Below are positions 20,660-24,066 of a DNA stretch of 24,066 nucleotides, piece by piece. This DNA comes from PNKC01 sp039917655 (GTDB taxonomy: Bacteria; Chloroflexota; Dehalococcoidia; Tepidiformales; Tepidiformaceae), in NCBI GenBank assembly GCA_039917655.1, contig JBDSJC010000285.1, positions 1 to 24,066 of the forward strand, given 5' to 3'. Made by a program: the position numbers and the translations under genes. Each line of letters opens with the position of its first letter. Within the stretch, counting starts at the first letter, position 1. The notes under the pieces were generated by a model. That model was not told the DNA's origin. It worked only from the letters and a program-made list of their open reading frames with translations, and searched no databases.

Positions 20660-21394
20660 ATGGCGTCAGCGAGAGACGAAGTGCTCGCCGCCGAGAAGCA
20701 AGCGAGGCTCCTGCCGGGCGCGAACGAGCGATTCAGCGGTTGGGGCCTGATGGGCTTGCCCTTCCGGTCAGGCGACGTGCTCGCCACGCGGCGGTTCCCG
20801 GCGTCGTCGATCGGTCCGGGATACTCGTCCGTCTGGTATCGCAACCCGGGAGGACAGTGGACCTTCTACGCTGACGTCCCGCCCGAATCCGCGTGCACCC
20901 GTTTCTTTGGCAGCGCCGTGGCGCGCGCTGTCGTTTGCCCCGTTATTCTGGAGTGGACGGGTGAGGACCAACTCCACGTTGAGGTCCCCCAGGGCGGGCT
21001 ATCGTGCGATATTGCGGTCGGCCGGACAGTCGCGAGCGGTGCGATGAACCTCATCTCGGCGGGCTTCCCGGAGTGGGCCTGGCGCAGCCCGCGGGTGCTC
21101 GGGCTGACTGCGATGATGGCTGGCCCAATGCTCCGGGCAGGGAAGCTCTCAATGGCCGGGATCGCCCCTAACCACCAGTCGTTCATCGCCAATCCCCGCA
21201 AGATCTGGGTGGTGAAATCGGCGCTGCTCAGGGTCGGCGAACGCGAGATCGACGAGCCTGGCCCGGTCACACCCCAGGCTCAACTTGGAGACTTCCTCAT
21301 CCCCCAGCGTGGCCTCCTGGCGATCGGTAATGCAGCCTTCGACGCCCTGGACCCGGCGCGCCATTCCACCATGGTCTGCAATTCCGCTCCCTAG
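20660..21394 (+). CDS. Hypothetical protein, beta-rich, 244 residues
   Basis: I do not recognise this family with confidence. The protein is rich in aromatic and glycine residues in strand-like stretches (FSGWGLMGLPF, GYSSVWYRNPGGQWTFYADV, VILEWTGEDQLHVEVP), suggesting a beta-barrel or calycin-like fold. A Gly/Ala/Met-rich middle part (about 135-170) contains WAWRSPRVLGLTAMMAGPML. A distant resemblance to carotenoid-hydratase/tocopherol-cyclase-like barrels is possible but unproven. There is no signal peptide or clear membrane helix. GGAGG lies 7 nt before the ATG and a candidate promoter lies just upstream. The crotonase gene follows after 185 bp that hold nothing I can support. Confidence 0.75.
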   Translation: MASARDEVLAAEKQARLLPGANERFSGWGLMGLPFRSGDVLATRRFPASSIGPGYSSVWYRNPGGQWTFYADVPPESACTRFFGSAVARAVVCPVILEWTGEDQLHVEVPQGGLSCDIAVGRTVASGAMNLISAGFPEWAWRSPRVLGLTAMMAGPMLRAGKLSMAGIAPNHQSFIANPRKIWVVKSALLRVGEREIDEPGPVTPQAQLGDFLIPQRGLLAIGNAAFDALDPARHSTMVCNSAP

Positions 21395-21579
21395 ATGCCG
21401 AGCAGTAGTGGCTATCTCGCTCCAATACTTCGGCGCGAGTGCGCTGCCTGGGGACCGCACCTTCAACCACAGCCCCCACCACCAGGAGGATCTGCCACGG
21501 ACGTCGTGAATCAGTACACCAACTGGACAGCCGTCAACCAATCCGTTCAACTTGCCCTACTACACGCCGGGAGATCGCC

Positions 21580-22377
21580 ATGGCCTACGAACACCTCGTT
21601 TTGGAAATCGCAAACGACGTTGCGACCGTCACCCTCAACCGACCCGAAAAGCTGAACGCGCTGAACCGCGGTCTTCAGCAGGAGATCCTCGCGGTCTGCG
21701 CCGAGCTGAAGGGCCACGACGATGTGCGTGCCGTGGTCTGGACAGGCGCCGGGCGCGGCTTCTGCTCCGGAGCGGACCTCACCGGCCCGCGGCCAGCGGT
21801 CGAAGAACAACTCCCCTGGCAGCAGGTAATGGACGAAGACAGCTGGGTCGGCCGCCAGGCGCGCGCCGTCTACCTCATTGATAAGCCCACGATCGCGGCG
21901 GTGAACGGCGTGGCGGCAGGCGCCGGAATGTCCCTCGCCCTGGCCTGCGATATCCGCATCGGCACCGAGAACACGCGTTTCAAGTCGGTCTTTATCGAGC
22001 GCGCGCTCGCCCCGGACGCAGGGATGACGTACTTCCTTCCGCGTATCGTGGGCACAGGCAACGCCCTCGACTTGATTCTCAGCAGCCGGTCCGTCCAGGC
22101 CGAAGAGGCGCTGCGTATGGGCCTGCTCCAGCGGCTCGTCCCGCACAACAGCCTGATGGACGAGGCAATGGCGCTGGCCAACCAGATAGCGGCCTTCCCG
22201 CCGCTCGCCGCGATGATGTCGAAGCGCTCCGTCCAGCACAGCCTCGACGCCGGCTTCGACGACCAGCTGCGCTACGAGATCCGCGCAATCGAAATCGGGC
22301 GGCGGGCCACGAACGACGCCCGCGAATCCATCCAGGCCTTCGCGGAGAAGCGCGTGCCGAAGTACACCGGATCCTGA
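21580..22377 (+). CDS. Enoyl-CoA hydratase/isomerase family protein (PaaG-like)
   Basis: The 265-residue crotonase has the N-terminal strand VATVTLNRPEKLNALN, the oxyanion-hole segments CSGADL (62-67) and NGVAAGAGMSLALACD (109-124), and the C-terminal trimerisation helix ending AFAEKRVPKYTG. In true enoyl-CoA hydratases a Glu (Glu144, rat numbering) occupies the place of Ser118 here; it is absent. The second acid is Asp146 in LAPDAGMTYFLPR, the pattern of PaaG-type isomerases. It therefore more likely isomerises or cleaves an acyl-CoA than hydrates crotonyl-CoA. The ATG at 21580 has CGGGAG 6 nt upstream; earlier in-frame starts add unrelated sequence. Its TGA lies inside a heptamer repeat. 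Confidence 0.92.
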   Translation: MAYEHLVLEIANDVATVTLNRPEKLNALNRGLQQEILAVCAELKGHDDVRAVVWTGAGRGFCSGADLTGPRPAVEEQLPWQQVMDEDSWVGRQARAVYLIDKPTIAAVNGVAAGAGMSLALACDIRIGTENTRFKSVFIERALAPDAGMTYFLPRIVGTGNALDLILSSRSVQAEEALRMGLLQRLVPHNSLMDEAMALANQIAAFPPLAAMMSKRSVQHSLDAGFDDQLRYEIRAIEIGRRATNDARESIQAFAEKRVPKYTGS

Positions 22378-22410
22378 GTCCTGAGTCCTGAGCCCTGAGT
22401 CCTGAGTCCT
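22373..22410. repeat. Heptanucleotide tandem repeat (CCTGAGT)n
   Basis: Five copies of CCTGAGT (the third has C for the final T) plus a partial CCT. The first copy supplies the TGA stop of the crotonase gene, and the last bases overlap the TAG stop of the convergent UspA gene, so the array fills the entire gap between them. The unit shares an AGTCC core with the repeat at 474-506. Confidence 0.92.
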
Positions 22411-23278
22411 ACCCTGGCTTGAGCGACCGGGCGAGGATGACTGGCACTGGTGACTGGCTGACCACGCCGAGCGCGGTGCTGCCGCCGAAGAGGTGGTAGG
22501 CGGCGCTGTGGCCATGCGTGGCTAGGGCGATCGCCGACGCGCCCAACTCTCCCGCCACCGCGACGATCGCCGGTGCGGCGCCATCGGTCAGCGTCATTTC
22601 GCGCACCACTTCCGTGACCCGTGCCGAGGCAGGCAGTTCGGAACGAAAGCTGCGCAGCTGAGCCGCGCAATCCTCCGCGCTGTGCCTCGCCGCGGGCCAG
22701 CAGAGGCGCAGAAGCGTGACCGTGAGGCCGGTGGTTTCGGCCAGGGGACGGAGCGCGCGCAACACCGCCAGCGAGGCGGGAGAGCCATCGCTGGTGGCGA
22801 CGACGTGATAGCCATCGGCCGGACTGGCGGTTGGACTGACGGTTGGCTGGATCCTGGGCCCGGTGACCATGACCGGCAGCTCGGTTCGGCCGAGCAGGCC
22901 CATCGCGACGCTGCCCAGGAGCGCATGACGAATGGCGCCGGCGCCGCGCGAGTCCATCGCGATGAGCGAAGCGCCCTGTTCACTCGCGGCCCGGAGGATG
23001 GTGTTCCACGTTTCTTCGCCATGCACCTTCTTCGCGACGAGCAAGTCGCCCTCCACTCCCGCGCTTCGCAGTGCAGCGGCGAGGCTCGCCTCCCACTCCG
23101 CGGTGGCGAGTGCGGCTGCATCATCCAGCTTGACCGCCAGGTGCTTGCCCAGGTCCATAAACTGGTCCAGCACCCGCACCAGCGTGAGGGTCGAACCCGT
23201 CGCTCGTGCGAGGGTGGCTGCGTGAGGTAGCGCGACCAACGACCGCGCGGAACCGTCCGTGGTAACGAGAAGCTTCAT
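22409..23278 (-). CDS. Tandem universal stress protein (two UspA domains), second copy
   Basis: The 289-residue protein has UspA modules at about 1-142 (MKLLVTTDGSARSLVALPHA ... MDSRGAGAIRHALLGSVAMG) and 157-286 (GYHVVATSDGSPASLAVLRA ... THGHSAAYHLFGGSTALGVV). Both carry the nucleotide-binding glycine pattern, though the second reads THGHSAAYHLFGGS and lacks the usual second Gly, so only the first may bind ATP. A TVSPTASPAD linker joins them. It is diverged from the protein at 6647-7513 and not a recent duplicate. The ATG at 23278 opens the first strand; no strong Shine-Dalgarno is seen. Its end overlaps the heptamer repeat. Confidence 0.92.
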   Translation of the reverse strand: MKLLVTTDGSARSLVALPHAATLARATGSTLTLVRVLDQFMDLGKHLAVKLDDAAALATAEWEASLAAALRSAGVEGDLLVAKKVHGEETWNTILRAASEQGASLIAMDSRGAGAIRHALLGSVAMGLLGRTELPVMVTGPRIQPTVSPTASPADGYHVVATSDGSPASLAVLRALRPLAETTGLTVTLLRLCWPAARHSAEDCAAQLRSFRSELPASARVTEVVREMTLTDGAAPAIVAVAGELGASAIALATHGHSAAYHLFGGSTALGVVSQSPVPVILARSLKPG

Positions 23279-23349
23279 ACGTCTATTTCAACGCAGTGAC
23301 AAGTGTTGGGATAGGGCCGAATGGGTGGCTTGGGAGGGGCGGTCCGGCC

Positions 23350-24066
23350 TCACTCTTTGGCCCGCGGACGAAAGATCGTGGTGTGCCTGAGCCGGGCGAC
23401 CTCGCGCCCGGATTCCGCGAGCAGGATGCCGTCCAACTCCGCGACGTGATGTCCCTTCCAATCGTAAGCGCGGATGAACCGCCCCGCGACAGTCACCGTC
23501 TGTCCGGCGAACGCTGGCGCCAGGTGCTGGACCTGCGTGCGCGTGTGGATCGAAGGCCCGTAGGCGAAGGAGTGCTTAAGCAGCGGCGTCATCCGCGTTG
23601 CGATCCAGCCGGGGTGGATGCGCGCGCCTGGCCCAACCCACGGCGGAGCGGCGTCGCGCTGCTTCTCGGACGCGTAAGTAGTGGCGTCCGTGAGCTGATA
23701 GGGCACAGCCATTGGACGGAGTTCGCTGCCTGCCGGAGCAGACTCCAACGTCAGTGCGGGGAGTTCTGCGGGCGCGGGTTCGGCCGTCCGCCAGCGCGAG
23801 TCCGTCAGTTCTCCGAGCCATGGCGCGTTGCCAAGCCCGGCCTGCCCCCGCAAACAGACCTCGCCCTCCTGGTTTGCTACCTCGAAGGCTAGCGGCTGAG
23901 CGCCGCTCGCAACGCGAATCGTCAGCGAATCTCCTGGATAGACGGGCTGGCGAAAGTGCACATCCGCCCAACCATCCTCCAGCCAGCGCTCGCCTAAGGC
24001 TTCAATGACCGCACGGGCGCACCATCCCCAAACGGTTACGCCGCCGACCAGCGCAGCCTTGAACCC
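23350..24066 (-). CDS. MaoC-like/double-hotdog acyl dehydratase-like protein (5' end outside window)
   Basis: The gene enters from the right edge and its start is missing; 238 residues are visible. The N-terminal part reads GGVTVWGWCARAVIEALGE then DVHFRQPVYPGDSLTIRV, a MaoC-type hotdog with the long central helix. The C-terminal hotdog includes GARIHPGWIATRMTPLLKHS, IHTRTQVQHLAPAFAGQTV and RAYDWKGHHVAELDGILL. Such proteins hydrate enoyl-CoA or bind acyl-thioesters; the usual D/H catalytic pair is hard to place in this branch, so activity is uncertain. It is 71 bp upstream of the UspA gene in the same direction and could share its transcript. Confidence 0.82.
   Translation of the reverse strand, partial: GFKAALVGGVTVWGWCARAVIEALGERWLEDGWADVHFRQPVYPGDSLTIRVASGAQPLAFEVANQEGEVCLRGQAGLGNAPWLGELTDSRWRTAEPAPAELPALTLESAPAGSELRPMAVPYQLTDATTYASEKQRDAAPPWVGPGARIHPGWIATRMTPLLKHSFAYGPSIHTRTQVQHLAPAFAGQTVTVAGRFIRAYDWKGHHVAELDGILLAESGREVARLRHTTIFRPRAKE

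Noticed and set aside
474..22410. Heptamer arrays considered as CRISPR or minisatellite-coded protein.
   Set aside because: Units are 7 bp without spacers and lie outside coding sequence, so they are simple tandem repeats.

Overview
The window is about 24 kb of GC-rich, gene-dense bacterial chromosome with no rRNA, CRISPR array, recognisable transposase or integrase. I infer a Chloroflexota-type (perhaps Dehalococcoidia-like) organism. The grounds are indirect: a tungsten-type aldehyde ferredoxin oxidoreductase, tandem universal stress proteins, a secreted metalloprotease with a TP-rich tail ending in an FLPxV-type C-terminus, and many genes without Shine-Dalgarno sites that instead carry a TANNNT hexamer 6-8 nt before the start codon. 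This placement is an inference, not a proven assignment.

Layout. 1-4033 (minus strand): a VOC enzyme, a protein with one true and one degenerate J-domain, and a soluble PAS/GAF histidine kinase. 4251-10649 (plus): a secreted, membrane-anchored TAP-type alpha/beta hydrolase, a PNPOx-like flavoprotein, a tandem UspA, a potassium-channel-like protein with a GLGD filter, and an aldehyde ferredoxin oxidoreductase. 10700-13601 (minus): a P-loop kinase-like protein directly behind a class III-type PHA synthase, then an internally duplicated lipoprotein. 13791-14240 (plus): a HicB/HicA toxin-antitoxin pair in which HicA is cut by an in-frame TAA. 14237-15331 (minus): a wrbA-VOC operon with a clear promoter and a candidate operator. 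15703-16742 (plus): a two-gene operon encoding a zinc-finger/TM/LysM protein and a membrane protein, bracketed by inverted pairs of a dispersed 25-bp repeat. 17098-18394 (plus): a small acidic protein and a matrixin-type metalloprotease. 18409-19572 (minus): a MerR/DUF433 antitoxin with a PIN-like toxin. 19796-20524 (minus): radC. 20660-22377 (plus): an unrecognised protein and a PaaG-like crotonase. 22409-24066 (minus): a second tandem UspA and a 5'-truncated MaoC-like hotdog protein.

The most striking structure is at 18330-19699. The last 74 bp around the 3' end of the metalloprotease gene (18330-18403) are repeated with one mismatch at 19626-19699, and the material between the copies is almost exactly the MerR-DUF433/PIN-like toxin-antitoxin operon. 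It looks like a minimal TA cassette inserted at, and duplicating, the 3' end of a host gene without carrying its own recombinase. A second theme is damage or non-canonical initiation in small defence-type genes: HicA has a nonsense codon, HicB and the PIN-like toxin have conserved coding sequence upstream of any ATG/GTG/TTG, and a VOC gene has ACG where a start is expected after a perfect Shine-Dalgarno. Heptanucleotide tandem repeats sit between gene ends at 474-506 and 22373-22410.
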